Under the pieces are notes generated by a model, which was not told the DNA's origin, made no database searches, and worked only from the letters and a program-made list of their open reading frames with translations. A stretch of DNA of 64,000 nucleotides from Odiellus spinosus (lineage: Eukaryota > Arthropoda > Arachnida > Opiliones > Phalangiidae), in assembly GCA_963920705.1 (NCBI GenBank), contig OY987237.1:3316601-3380600 (forward strand). The letters run 5' to 3'. Of this stretch, positions 36,901-48,582 are shown piece after piece; within the stretch, counting starts at the first letter, position 1; each line of letters opens with the position of its first letter. A program made the position numbers and the translations under genes.

Positions 36901-39900
36901 TCTCGATCCAATGGTATTTCAATCCAATGATAATTTAATCCAATGGTATTCTACACAATGGCTAAATCTTCGTGAGCTTATGACAATATATATAATTAAT
37001 TTATATCTGGAAAAAATTATAACTTTTCTGCATCGCGTATGACCTATAATTATTCATTTTCGATCATTATATTAACACAAATGTGTTCAACAATTATAAC
37101 ACGTATTTGTACAGGTTTTGCTAAAAAGTCAAACGGAAATCGCCAAATCGACGTTCTATAAACCTTTGAAAAGTGTTCTTGGAGATGGTCTCATTACATC
37201 ATGGTGAAAAACACAATGGCTTTTGAAAAAATATATCGTTCTTGAAGAAGTTGCTTATTCGAGTAATTATTTTTAATCAGCGGAGACGAGACGTGGAAGT
37301 TGCATCGCAAAACCATCAATCCCATGTTCCACACTCGAATGCTGGCGAGATTTCAACAAATCATGAGCGAACACGCAGCCATTCTCGTCAATAAAATGCA
37401 ACGACAAGAAGGATCCAAAATCGATATAGGACTTCTTTACGGCCCATGCACTTTCGATATTGTCATGGGTATATAATTGAAATAGTCAACAAATAGATGG
37501 GATTGTTTCAAACACCGCCTTATAATACTAGGCCACGAAATGCCAGCTACAACCTTTTTAGTTGGCATTTGCAATTTGTCTGACATAGATGTCACTTTCT
37601 TTAGGGATCTGTCTGGAGATTATACGTCCCCAAGAGCCAATTAGATAAGGCTCTGCCGTAGTAAGATCGTAGAAATCCTAGCGCCATCTATGTGATAATG
37701 TAGAGATTATGATTTTTTATGGTTTTAATTACATTTTAAAATCTCTAATTACCTTTTAAAATAAATCCCAATTAATTCACACAAAAGTGTATTCTCGATT
37801 ATTAACCAAACATTCATAAATATTATTCAATTTTCCGCCTACATTTGAATTTTCCGCCTATTTTATCCCCAAGAAAGAGACATCTTACGATATTTTTGAA
37901 AAAGTTACCGCCGGCCCCCATTTTTCCTACGGATAGGCCTAGTATTAGAGAAGCCAGTGTTAAAAAAGACAACTTGACTGTAACCATTCGTTAATTTTAT
38001 ATTATTAGAAGGAACAACAGGAGAAAATATGGGTGTTCAAGTATCATCAGAAACACAAGTACTCAGATCAATCGAAAGGTACACTGTTATAAATTACCGT
38101 AATGAAACGATAATTGCTCTGTAAAATGTACGGCGACTTTTAATGTAAAATTAGCTACCGATTAAATGACTATTATGCTTTGTAACGTTATTTAACATTA
38201 CAAATAATGGTCAAACTAAACTGAAAGAAATTTCCCTAAATTAAAAGTCAAGGCTAAATGATACGACCGTATATTTCAATGAGAATTTTTATTACAAATT
38301 AATTTAAAGGGATACTATTAGCTGAAATTTTTTTCCTGATTCCTTATGTAAAAATACGCTCCCCTGAATATTTTTGAAGTACAAATACTATTAGAAAATA
38401 TTTTTTAAAGTTTTATATCCTAAACATGCATTTGAATTTTTCTACTATATCCAAGAAGCCAATCAGAACCAAGGACTCATCCCCCGACTTACTAAGATTA
38501 AAAGTAGAATCCCTAGCGACATCTAGGTGATAATGTAGTTTAAATTTTGGATATGATTTTTATGAAAATTAGGTTTATAAAAGATTGTAGGCATCATTAT
38601 CATGCAAAGCTCGTTACTAGCGAAGCTTATAGTTTTTAAAACGTAGCTGCTGCTTCTATTGGAGGAAATTAGTAAACTATTCTATTTCAAATCTTCAATT
38701 TAAACCAAGATCTTTATATTATCACCTAGATGTTGCTAGGAGTTCTACGATCTAACTTCGATAGAGTCTCCTGTAATTGGCTCTTAGCTCTGATTGGTCC
38801 TTTGGCAACAGTGAAAAATTCAAACACATAGCTAAGCCTAATTAAGTTTTAAATAATTAATTCTCATCGAAATAATTTTTTAAAAAATGTGAAAAAATTC
38901 AGCAGGATATATTTAATCGCAAGGAATCAGATAAAAAATTACAATGGGTACGAAATTTTCACCTAATAATCTCCCTTTAAGTACAATGAGATAAATTAAA
39001 TTCAAATGTATAATATATAATTTAAATTTGTTTCATAAAGATAATTCTCTTATAGTATTGAAATTAAACGCCTCATTAAATAAAATGCTACACTATATTA
39101 AAATTACCTTAGGCTATTAGGATAAACACGTTCGTGTTTATCCCTTTATCTGAACTCGAATTTCATCAGAAACCGTAATGTCTTTTCCAATGGACCCGCG
39201 GCGCTTGATAACTGAAAGCGTCGTCGTCGTCGTCGTCGTCGTTTCCCTCTTCCCACCGTCCACTGAATTCGAATTAATACAGACAAAGGTACTTTTGAAA
39301 AAATTTGATAAGACTTCGATCAGGTACAAGAGTATCTCTAGTTAAACACAGATTTCAATAATGAAATGTTGATTAAGTATACGAAGTAATAGAAAGTAAG
39401 GTACCTGAATGGGTTACAAAAGGGTGAAATCTTAAGCTTAGCCGAGCTTTACTAATTGCTTCAAAATGAATAAACAAAAATTTTATTTCTTAAACAGTAG
39501 AATGATAAGGAATATCCATCGAATTCGAGTTAATAGAAAGTAAGGCGCCTGAATGGGTTACAAAAGGGTGAAATCATAAGCTTAGCCGAGCTTTATTAAT
39601 TGCTTCAAAATGGTAAACAAAATTTTATTTCTTAAACAGTAGAATGATAATGAATATCCATCGAATTCGAGTTAATAGAGAGACAGATGCCTGTATGGGT
39701 GACGAAAAGGGTAAAACATATAACTAGCCGAGCTTTATTAATTGGCTTTAAATTGATAAACAAAAATTGATTTTATTAAACAGTTGATAAGTTTTTTTTA
39801 ATGGCATTTTTTATCGTTAACGGAAAATTGCATTTATTGGGTTCTTTTACTAGGGTAGCCCTCTTCAGCCGTCTAATTTTGACTATTATGTCATATCATG

Positions 39901-42900
39901 AGTATCCCATTATATTCACCCTAATTCACCGTAATTAAAAAGTTGGAATGATTTTCTTATCATTTGATTTTTTAACTTTAATAATATATCTCTTCTCGGC
40001 CTATATAAACGAGATTTGCATATTCAGTACTCACAGATTCACTGTACCAATGCGTGGTTTACGTTAGCGTTTAAAATTGTGGCGAGCCCTCTCGTTTGTG
40101 CAATGGTGACGTCTTCGATTGTTTAGGCAATCGTTTCTCACCTATATTTCGGTGATAAGAGACTCATTTCTCACGATCTTTTGGGTAGAGTACTCGAATA
40201 AACCGAAGCGATTGAATGTAAATCGCCTTACCTAGAAATGTGGCCAATATAATATAGTAAGTCACTGTAAAAACATTTCACAATGAGAGTTCTAGGGATT
40301 AAATATCACTCGAGTTGGACTTCATATCCTGCCAAGTGCTCGGTTACACATGAAATTTATAGTTTAACGTTTTCAATCTCTACTTTATTTTTTAAAATAC
40401 TTGAGTTTTGCGACTAGGATGTGCTTTAGATCCACATTACAACTACGTAATAACGTTGCTATTAAGTAGTTGACCAATTATTGAAGTCTGTATCTAAATC
40501 ACGTCTAACTCAATTATAATAAAAAATAAAGATTTAGAATTTTAAATAGGATATACGAAACGGAAATTGATGTCGGCGAGTTAAATAAACGGCCACATAC
40601 TTCTGGTCTCCAGAATTATGTTCTCATGCTGCTTTAAAGAATTGTTTCGCTTTCCATGCTCATTTTTTGTCGATGCGATTCAATATTATAAATTTAATCT
40701 CTAGCTCGGTCTAGCCCGTCCCTCTTGTAATATTTTAGGTAAGGCTAGGTTAGTTAATCCCTCGACCTCCCCCGTCCATCTGGTAATCTTTAAGGTGAGG
40801 TTAGGTTAGTTAATCCCTCTAATTAGCCAATCCTTCCAACTAGTTAATCCTTAGCTCGGGCTATTTGTAATATTTTAGGTAAGGCTAGGTTAGGTTAGTT
40901 AATTCCTCGAATTAGCCCATCGTTCCAACTAGTTAATCCCTCGGGTTACCCATTAAATCAAGTAATCTTTAAGGTTAAATTAGGTTAATTAAACCCTGGA
41001 AATAGCCCATCCCTCCAACTAGGTAATCCCTATAACTCGGGCTAACCCGTTCCTCTTGTAGTATTTTAGGTAAGATTAGTTTAGGTTAGTTAATCAATTG
41101 AACTAGCCCATCCCTGTTTTACAACTTAGGTAAGGTTAGGTTAGTTAATCTCTGCCTTTCGAGATTTGTACCAGGGTCTCAATTACGAATAGATTGAAGC
41201 CTCAATTAAACGCTTTAATTTTTATTCAGCATTAGTAAGAATTAAAGTTCAATAAACCTATAAAGCAAAATAGTGAAATGTGGAAAAGGTGTATATTTTT
41301 GGAGAAAAAAGGACAGAAATTATACAAAAAAGAGGTTGCTTCGCACCCTTAAAAAAACTCTTTATCTAACTCGAATCAAACCCGTGAAGGGACAGAAATT
41401 ATTTGTTAGAGAAAGAGCAATTTCATATCTTTAAAATTATAGTTAGTAGATTTAGTCTACTACTTCAAAGATTTTATTACTATTAGGATAAACACGTTCG
41501 TGTTTATTAGGATAAACACGTTCGTGTTTATCCCTTTATCTAAACTCGAATTTCATCAGAAACCGTAATGTCTTTTCCAATGGACCCGCGGCGCTTGATA
41601 ACTGAAAGCGTCGTCGTCGTCGTCGTCGTCGTTTCCCTCTTCCCACCGTCCACTGAATTCGAATTAATACAGACAAAGGTACTTTTGAAAAAATTTGATA
41701 AAACTTCGATCAGGTACAAGAGTATCTCTAGTTAAACACAGATTTCAATAATGAAATGGTGATTAAGTATATGAAGTAATAGAAAGTAAGGTACCTGAAT
41801 GGGTTACAAAAGGGTGAAATCTTAAGCTTAGCCGAGCTTTACTAATTGCTTCAAAATGAATAAACAAAAATTTTATTTCTTAAACAGTAGAATGATAAGG
41901 AATATCCATCGAATTCGAGTTAATAGAAAGTAAGGTGCCTGAATGGGTTACAAAAGGGTGAAATCATAAGCTTAGCCGAGCTTTATTAATTGCTTCAAAA
42001 TGGTAAACAAAATTTTATTTCTTAAACAGTAGAATGATAATGAATATCCATCGAATTCGAGTTAATAGAGAGACAGATGCCTGTATGGGTGACGAAAAGG
42101 GTAAAACATATAACTAGCCGAGCTTTATTAATTGGCTTTAAATTGATAAACAAAAATTGATTTTATTAAACAGTTGATAAGTTTTTTTTAATGGCATTTT
42201 TTATCGTTAACGGAAAATTGCATTTATTGGGTTCTTTTACTAGGGTAGCCCTCTTCAGCCGTCTAATTTTGACTATTATGTCATATCATGAGTATCCCAT
42301 TATATTCACCCTAATTCACCGTAATTAAAAAGTTGGAATGATTTTCTTATCATTTGATTTTTTAACTTTAAAAATATATCTCTTCTCGGCCTATATAAAC
42401 GAGATTTGCATATTAAGTACTCACAGATGCACTGTACCAATGCGTGGTTTACGTTAGCTTTTAAAATTGTGGCGAGCCCTCTCGTTTGTGCAATGGTGAC
42501 GTCTTCGATTGTTTAGGCAATCGTTTCTCACCTATGTTTCGGTGATAAGAGACTCATTTCTCACGATCTTTTGGGTAGAGTACTCGAATAAACCGAGGCG
42601 ATTGAATGTAAATCGCCTTACCTAGAAATGTGGCCAATATAATATAGTAAGTCACTGTAAAAACATTTCACAATGAGAGTTCTAGGGATTAAATATCACT
42701 CGAGTTGGACTTCATATCCTGCCAAGTGCTCGATTACACATGAAATTTATAGTTTAACGTTTTCAATCTCTACTTTATTTTTTTAAATACTTGAGTTTTG
42801 CGACTAGGATGTGCTTTAGATCCAATAGCTTCGTCATTACAACTACGTAATAACGTTGCTATTAAGTAGTTGACCAATTATTGAAGTCTGTATCTAAATC

Positions 42901-45900
42901 ACGTCTAACTCAATTATAATAAAAAATAAAGATTTAGAATTTTAAATATTATATACGAAACGGAAATTGATGTCGGCGAGTTAAATAAACGGCCACATAC
43001 TTCTGGTCTCCAGAATTATGTTCTCATGCTGCTTTAAAGAATTGTTTCGCTTTCCATGCTCATTTTTTGTCGATGCGATTCAATATTATAAATTTAATCT
43101 CTAGCTCGGTCTAGCCCGTCCCTCTTGTAATATTTTAGGTAAGGCTAGGTTAGTTAATCCCTCGACCTCCCCCGTCCATCTGGTAATCTTTAAGGTGAGG
43201 TTAGGTTAGTTAATCCCTCTAATTAGCCAATCCCTCCAACTAGTTAATCCTTAGCTCGGGCTATTTGTAATATTTTAGGTAAGGCTAGGTTAGGTTAGTT
43301 AATTCCTCGAATTAGCCCATCGTTCCAACTAGTTAATCCCTCGGGTTACCCATTCCATCAAGTAATCTTTAAGGTTAAATTAGGTTAATTAAACCCTGGA
43401 AATAGCCCATCCCTCCAACTAGGTAATCCCTATAACTCCGGCTAACCCGTTCCTCTTGTAGTATTTTAGGTAAGATTAGTTTAGGTTAGTTAATCAATTG
43501 AACTAGCCCATCCCTGTTTTACAACTTAGGTAAGGTTAGGTTAGTTAATCTCTGCCTTTCGAGATTTGTACCAGGGTCTCAATTACGAATAGATTGAAGC
43601 CTCAATTAAACGCTTTAATTTTTATTCAGCATTAGTAAGAATTAAAGTTCAATAAACCTATAAAGCAAAATAGTGAAATGTGGAAAAGGTGTATATTTTT
43701 GGAGAAAAAAGGACAGAAATTATACAAAAAAGAGGTTGCTTCGCACCCTTAAAAAAACTCTTTATCTAACTCGAATCAAACCCGTGAAGGGACAGAAATT
43801 ATTTGTTAGAGAAAGAGCAATTTCATATCTTTAAAATTATAGTTAGTAGATTTAGTCTACTACTTCAAAGATTTTATTACTATTATATATTTTCCAAAAA
43901 ACGGATAAAGACGACCTAGTTAACCATCCTCTCCCATTGATGTTTATTTTAAATTCTATCAGTATCACTAATAAAATTAGCTAAAGATGGAGTTCCTTTA
44001 ATGTATATATATTTATCATTAGTCCTAGGTCGTCTTTATCCGTTTTTTGGAAAATATATAATAGTAATAAAATCTTTGAAGTAGTAGACTAAATCTACTA
44101 ACTATAATTTTAAAGATATGAAATTGCTCTTTCTCTAACAAATAATTTCTGTCCCTTCACGGGTTTGATTCGAGTTAGATAAAGAGTTTTTTTAAGGGTG
44201 CGAAGCAACCTCTTTTTTGTATAATTAATTTTAATATAGTCTAGCATTTATCTTTCACGCGGCATTTTTTTTATATAATAAGGCGTTTAATTTCAATACC
44301 ATTAGAGAATTATCTTTTATGTCACATCAAAAGTATATCACTTTATTCCGAAGAAGTAAACAACGGCCCCGTAGCTTAATACTATCTTAAACCTAAGAGC
44401 CCATCACTTAAAACTAGCCAAAAAAGTCTCGCTCGAGTGATTTGGACTCTTCCTCAGGGACGGAAATAAGAAAATTTTCTTATTGGACAAATGTCCAGTA
44501 ACCCCCTTAAAAATAAAAAGTTATCGGACATTTTGGAAAATTTATCGGACAATGACCAGTGACTTGCGCTTATTTCCGTCCCTGCTCTTCCTCAATGTTT
44601 TTAAGCGGGAGAGAGGGACGGAATTTAGCCACGCTTGGCTGGATTGTCTCAAGGGGGGCGCATACATAGAACGAGTTTTGGAGATTTTTCCGGTCTAGCG
44701 TGGAGAGAAAAATGTGACGTCATACGTGGGCTAAATTCGTAGAGAGTCGCATTTTTTGGGAGGCTAATTAGTACAGAAACATGTTTGTCTGATACATAAT
44801 AAGAAATTAAGGTTCAGTTCCAAGGTTCATAGTAATAATAAGTATTTAAATAAAACGAGTATATATGGATTAAGGAACATTATTGTCATAGTCGCCAAGA
44901 TAAAACTTATGTTATTATGATTATTATATAATTAAGAAGAAAATCTAGAAGTATATCACATCTTTTATTGAAAAATCAGATGTGTGTTTATAATAATTTT
45001 ATTAATTTTATGTTGTAATATTTACTTCGAACAAACCTAAACCTAAATAAATAAATAAATATGATACAGGCATTATAAACTTACCATTGAATAATGTGCT
45101 GAGCCGCTGTCCAATTTAGAAAAAATATGAAGAAGGGCCTTGTCGGCGGCTTCTTCATATTCAAAAAATTTAACGGCTTTCAGCTCCGCTGTCTACTGCT
45201 CGAGCCTCAAGAGGGAGGTTACTAGACAAAACACACAAGAGAAGGCGATTCTTGTTGCTGTCCCACGTATAACGTCATAAATCGGGAAATAAAGTCTATC
45301 TACCCCCCCCCCCCCCCCCCCCACTTCGAAAAATCGGATATTGTCGTTTTTAGAGAAGCGGGAATGCTCCAACCTTATAGTGTATTTGTAGTCTAGTAAC
45401 CTTGGGATTGTCTTCCCTCCCAACTCAGATATTTCTTCCGATTTCATTATTTACACCAACTGCGGCCGCTATAGTCTGCCGGTACATTAACGGGACCTTT
45501 TCTGATAGTATTAATCTACGGGAAGTTGTTTACTTTTATGGAATAAAGTGATAGACTTTCGGTCACATCAATTCAAATTTTATAACATTATATGATTTGA
45601 ATTTAATATAATAAATTTTACTGTTAAGTTTGGCATTAACTGGCCGCTAACCTTTTACAGTGTTTTCATTGTCAATATATCTGCGAAATTTAATTAAGAT
45701 CAAGGTTTTAGTTGTAAAGAAAACACCCATTGTAAAATGAACACTTTGTTCCCTAAAACCTTTGCTACTTGTAACTTTATCTAAAGTCCATCCGAGAAGA
45801 TTTAGACATAAGACAATGCTTATGACGTAGGCAAAACATTTTTAAAGCGGTTATCCAACACCGCGTTTATCTGAAACAGCGGTTTCTCAAAAAAAGAGAA

Positions 45901-48450
45901 CCCCGAAACCAGGTTTTCTAGTTTCCCAAAATATATTCGAGAAATGTTCTGGAACAAGCGCTGTTATAGGGTATGTCCACGAAGATTGGCGCTTTCAATT
46001 TAAGCGCTGGATAAAATCGCTTGAAAAGAAAAACATAACGAAAACTTCCAGAATGATTTTGGCGAGTGACCCTAGTATGACCTCAAAGAATTAGTCAAAA
46101 TCCGGGTATTAAAAAGGTTGATTTTTGGAAAAATCACCGAGAAGTTTGTGGGTTTTTAATACTTGTTCTTGATATTATTTATTAATAATTAAAAGACGGA
46201 TACTTCATGGCGGTTATTAGAATTTTTATTTGTCGGGAGCTTTTGGAAAGTGGTCCTTCGTCAACCGAAGTTTTTTTTTTTTTTTTTTCTAATAACCGGC
46301 ATGAAGTATTTGTCTTTTAATTAATAATAAATAATGTTATATTCACCATGGCAAATAGATTTTCAATTTATGGACAATTTCTTATCTTCGAAGAGTCCTT
46401 TACATGATCATAAATTAAAAATATTTCAAGCATGTGGTACCCACCCTCTAGTTCAATTAAGATTTTCTTTCCCAAAAAGGTTTATGGAAATCGCCGCTAT
46501 GCGAGTTTACCGTCCATGGCTTTTACCAAACTTCATTTTCTCAAATTGCGAGCTTGGCAAAGAGAGCAAGATGCACTCCGATATTGTTATCAAATACTTC
46601 AGGAAGGTAGTAAACTTATCCGTCCACGCGATCTTATAATTTCGTTCTGTTCGTTGAATCTAAATATACATTGAATATAAGGTGTTACACGAGAGGAGAG
46701 GTTATTTTATAGAGAACGGAAGCGTCGATTCCTTCGAAGAATCTGAAGAGAAGCCGTGTCTCTTGGATTTGCTGCTACTTCAACAAGCCAATAATGTCGC
46801 CACATTCTCTGATGACGAAATAATTCACGAACTCGAAAACATTGCCATTCCGGTAAATATATTTAAATCACTTTCATCTATTTTAACATATTCGTTATTG
46901 TCTTGATCATTTATTTATTTAGGGCTTTGAAACGACCACAGCGGCTCTGTGTTACGCGACTTTCTTGATAGGCCACCATCCTGAAGTGCAAAGGAACATT
47001 CACGCGGAAATGGACAAGATTTTCGGCAACGACTACAAACGCGTCATTACCACCCAGGATTTTCAGAACATGAAGTACTTGGAATGCGTCATCAAGGTAA
47101 TTAAACTTTCGCATAATGAATGACTCATCAATTAAAATATGAATTGTCAAACCACTGTTTCCACTTCAGGAATCTCTTCGTTTATTTCCGCCAGTTCCAA
47201 TTGTTGCGAGAATTTTAAAAGAAGACATGCCTATTGGTAAATATAAATCATTTTTACTCTCTCCTAGTTTAAAATCAATATATTCTCGCTTAAATTTAAA
47301 AATTAACAGTTTTACTGTGAATGATTATAAAAAGAGCGTGTCCATGTAATGACTATTTGCAGGTAAAATAGTTATACCGAAAGGAACCGACGTGGTTGTT
47401 TTTTCCCCAATTATCCACAAGAGTGCCAAATACTATGACAACCCCGAAGAATTTAACCCAAAGCGATTCTTCCCGGAAAATATAAAAGATAGACCAGCCT
47501 GCGCCTACATACCATTCTCGGCGGGACCCAGAAATTGCATCGGTAAATCATTTCATAGAGTCTGAAGGCTTGTTTTCACGGGGCGGAAATTGAGGCAAAA
47601 CCGGGCGAAAACTTGCCGCGGCTGAAAATATTTCGGCGGGCCGAAACGAAAAGTCTCTTTCCGCGCGACTAGAGAAAAGTTCTATATTTTAGCGGCCGAA
47701 ACTTTCCGCAGCCAATCATACCCCTGGATTTTCCCACGCGAGATCTCGTCGTTGGCGAGGTTTTCCGAGATTCTAGAGTAGATTTTAAATGGCGGACGCT
47801 CGAATGCCGAAAGTATCGAAAAAAGCTGTTGACAACGAAGAATTTATTGAAGAAATAAGGAAACATAGATTTCTTTATGATGGGAGTTTAAAAGAGTATA
47901 AAGACTCAACCATGAAGGATAACTGTTGGTCCAGTATAGGGACGAAATTCGGACTTAGCAGTAAGTAAATTTTATTTTACAAAGGGCATGTATTTAAATA
48001 CCCGAGTAAATACCTGATACATGATATAATTAGGAGAAGACATAGACATGTCTATGAAGGACAGGACATAGACAATTGTTATAAATCGTAAAACCAAAAA
48101 TTTTCGGTTCACCAAAAATGGTTACGTGAAAACCAATCGCCGTCGCGTAAGCGAAAACGGACGGAATTTCGCGGCGGAAATGCGACATTCAGCCTTAAAA
48201 TTTCGGTCTCGTGAAAACCAGACTTGAGTGTCATGTGAAAACATCCAAAAATTGACACCATTCTCTTGTTGGTCAAATTTTAGGTGGCAGTTTCGCTACC
48301 CGAGCGATGAGGAACATTTTGGCTTCGATCTTTCGTCGATTTGAAATTCAATCCGTTGATCCCATCGACACCTTGCACATTAATTTCGCTACAATTGGTA
48401 AACCTCACAAACCAGTTATGATTCGAGTCAAAAGCAGACAAAAATCCTAA
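33952..48450 (+). CDS. Complete cytochrome P450, CYP4 clan, 11 exons
   Basis: Microsomal heme-thiolate monooxygenase of 524 residues. Exons: 33952-34180, 36186-36298, 37115-37203, 37281-37468, 38009-38078, 46480-46606, 46682-46852, 46923-47096, 47170-47236, 47363-47542, 48284-48450. All introns are GT-AG and every phase joins in frame. A membrane anchor spans about residues 20-35 (AIILFVIGLLLYFGL); Met12 is an alternative start. The C-helix WKLHR is at 149-153, I-helix GFETTT at 330-335, ESLR at 388-391, NPEEFNPKRF at 436-445, and the heme loop FSAGPRNCIG at 461-470 with Cys468. The residue before the I-helix glycine is proline, where many CYP4 enzymes carry the glutamate that can bond to heme. 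Introns hold TTAA MITEs (1 and 5), a 5107-bp Helentron-like array (5) and a Harbinger-type insert (10). Family assignment is firm; subfamily and substrate are not. Confidence 0.9.
34620..34770. repeat. Pyrimidine-rich imperfect tandem repeat in intron 1
   Basis: Loose units of CTCCCTTTTCATCTATCC type repeat about five times. The complement resembles the AAAGATGAAAAG minisatellite of the Helitron at 14993. Open frames here are low-complexity artefacts. Confidence 0.45.
35368..36042 (+). mobile_element. TTAA-site MITE in P450 intron 1
   Basis: Flanked by TTAA (35364-35367 and 36043-36046). Termini AGGGAGATTATTAGGTGAAA and the complement of AGGGATACTATTAGCTGAAA. The 675-bp interior has partial internal symmetry (CACTGTTGCC...CTCCTAGCGACATCTAGGTG and inverse). 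A near-identical inverted copy is at 38308-38976. Ends resemble the element at 7555-7974. Confidence 0.8.
36850..36965. repeat. Degenerate GATCCAATGG-type array in intron 2
   Basis: Four or five copies of a CGATCCAATGGTATTT-like motif resemble the arrays of elements X2 and X3. No inverted partner or TTAGG core is seen nearby. Confidence 0.4.
38308..38976 (-). mobile_element. TTAA-site MITE in P450 intron 5
   Basis: Inverted, near-identical copy of 35368-36042, flanked by TTAA (38304-38307 and 38977-38980). It begins AGGGATACTATTAGCTGAAA and ends with the complement of AGGGAGATTATTAGGTGAAA. The two copies bracket P450 exons 2-5 in opposite orientation. Confidence 0.8.
39040..44315. mobile_element. 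Small palindromic element split by arm B
   Basis: Left flank of arm B (about 39050-39108: TATAGTATTGAAATTAAACG, CTATATTAAAATTA) and right flank (about 44226-44310: TAATTTTAATATAG, GGCGTTTAATTTCAATACCA) are inverted copies. They read as the two arms of a ~160-200-bp MITE into which the 5107-bp array at 39117-44223 inserted. Confidence 0.55.
39117..44223 (-). mobile_element. Composite Helentron-like array, arm B (5107 bp, inverted copy of arm A)
   Basis: Reverse-oriented: R unit 39117-41482 (2366 bp), R unit 41483-43882 (2400 bp), MITE part 43883-44223 (341 bp). Each length equals its counterpart in arm A, and unit-specific variants are shared: the deletion at TGTAATGTGGATC in the 2366-bp unit, its TTGATTTAATGGG variant, the CCGGAGTTATAG variant and the doubled hairpin in the 2400-bp unit. 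Arm B is therefore a recent whole-array copy. It lies within intron 5 of the P450 gene. Confidence 0.85.
44455..44584. mobile_element. 130-bp hAT MITE with perfect ends
   Basis: CAGGGACGGAAATAAG at the left end and the exact complement CTTATTTCCGTCCCTG at the right, flanked on both sides by the identical 8-mer CTCTTCCT (44447-44454, 44585-44592). 8-bp duplications and CAGGG ends define hAT. Perfect ends imply a recent insertion. Located in P450 intron 5. Confidence 0.9.
45304..45322. repeat. Poly-C run of about 19 bases
   Basis: A long C homopolymer in P450 intron 5. It also creates an artefactual glycine-rich reverse-strand frame. Confidence 0.8.
45407..46479 (+). repeat. Second copy of the duplicated intron segment
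   Basis: Matches 13-1095 with small indels, including a ~21-bp stretch (AATTAAAAGACGG region) before the MITE that copy 1 lacks and a shorter poly-T. Together with exons 6-11 it defines the duplicated block. Confidence 0.8.
46201..46308. mobile_element. Small MITE-like inverted-repeat element, copy 2
   Basis: Same element as 800-922, with TACTTCATGGCGGTTATTAG at the left and its near-complement at the right (one mismatch: CCGGC for CCGCC). Confidence 0.5.
47566..48224 (+). mobile_element. PIF/Harbinger-type non-autonomous element in P450 intron 10
   Basis: The 659-bp insert has 14-bp ends AGGCTTGTTTTCAC and AGTCTGGTTTTCAC (inverted, two mismatches) and TGA repeated on both sides (47563-47565, 48225-48227). 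Intron 10 of P450 copy 1 has the uninterrupted site (TCTAAGCGTCAAGAG against TCTGA/TGAGTGTCATGTG here). Three-base duplications and a Myb/SANT-like partner gene fit PIF/Harbinger. The transposase gene is absent. Confidence 0.8.
47789..47960 (+). pseudogene. First exon of a MADF (Myb/SANT-like) protein inside the Harbinger element
   Basis: The frame starts MADARMPKVSKKAVDNEEF and continues through FLYDGSLKEYKDSTMKDNCW to SSIGTKFGLS, then meets GTAAGT, a consensus splice donor. The order FI-x-x-I, FLYD, YKD, CW, I...FGLS is the MADF pattern found in Adf-1-like DNA-binding proteins and in the Myb-like accessory gene of PIF/Harbinger elements. About 57 codons remain; the second half of the domain and later exons are missing within the 659-bp element. 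It is best read as a leftover of the parent transposon's DNA-binding subunit, not as a P450 exon or a working gene. Confidence 0.65.
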
Positions 48451-48582
48451 ACCAAATTTTGCTAATTTCTCCTAATATGATACGCTTAAATCTTAATAGA
48501 GCTTAACAATGTATTAAGCTGGTTTTTCACTTGTAATAATTTGTAAAAATCTTCAACAGAAAAGAAAAGAAAAAAAAAAAAA

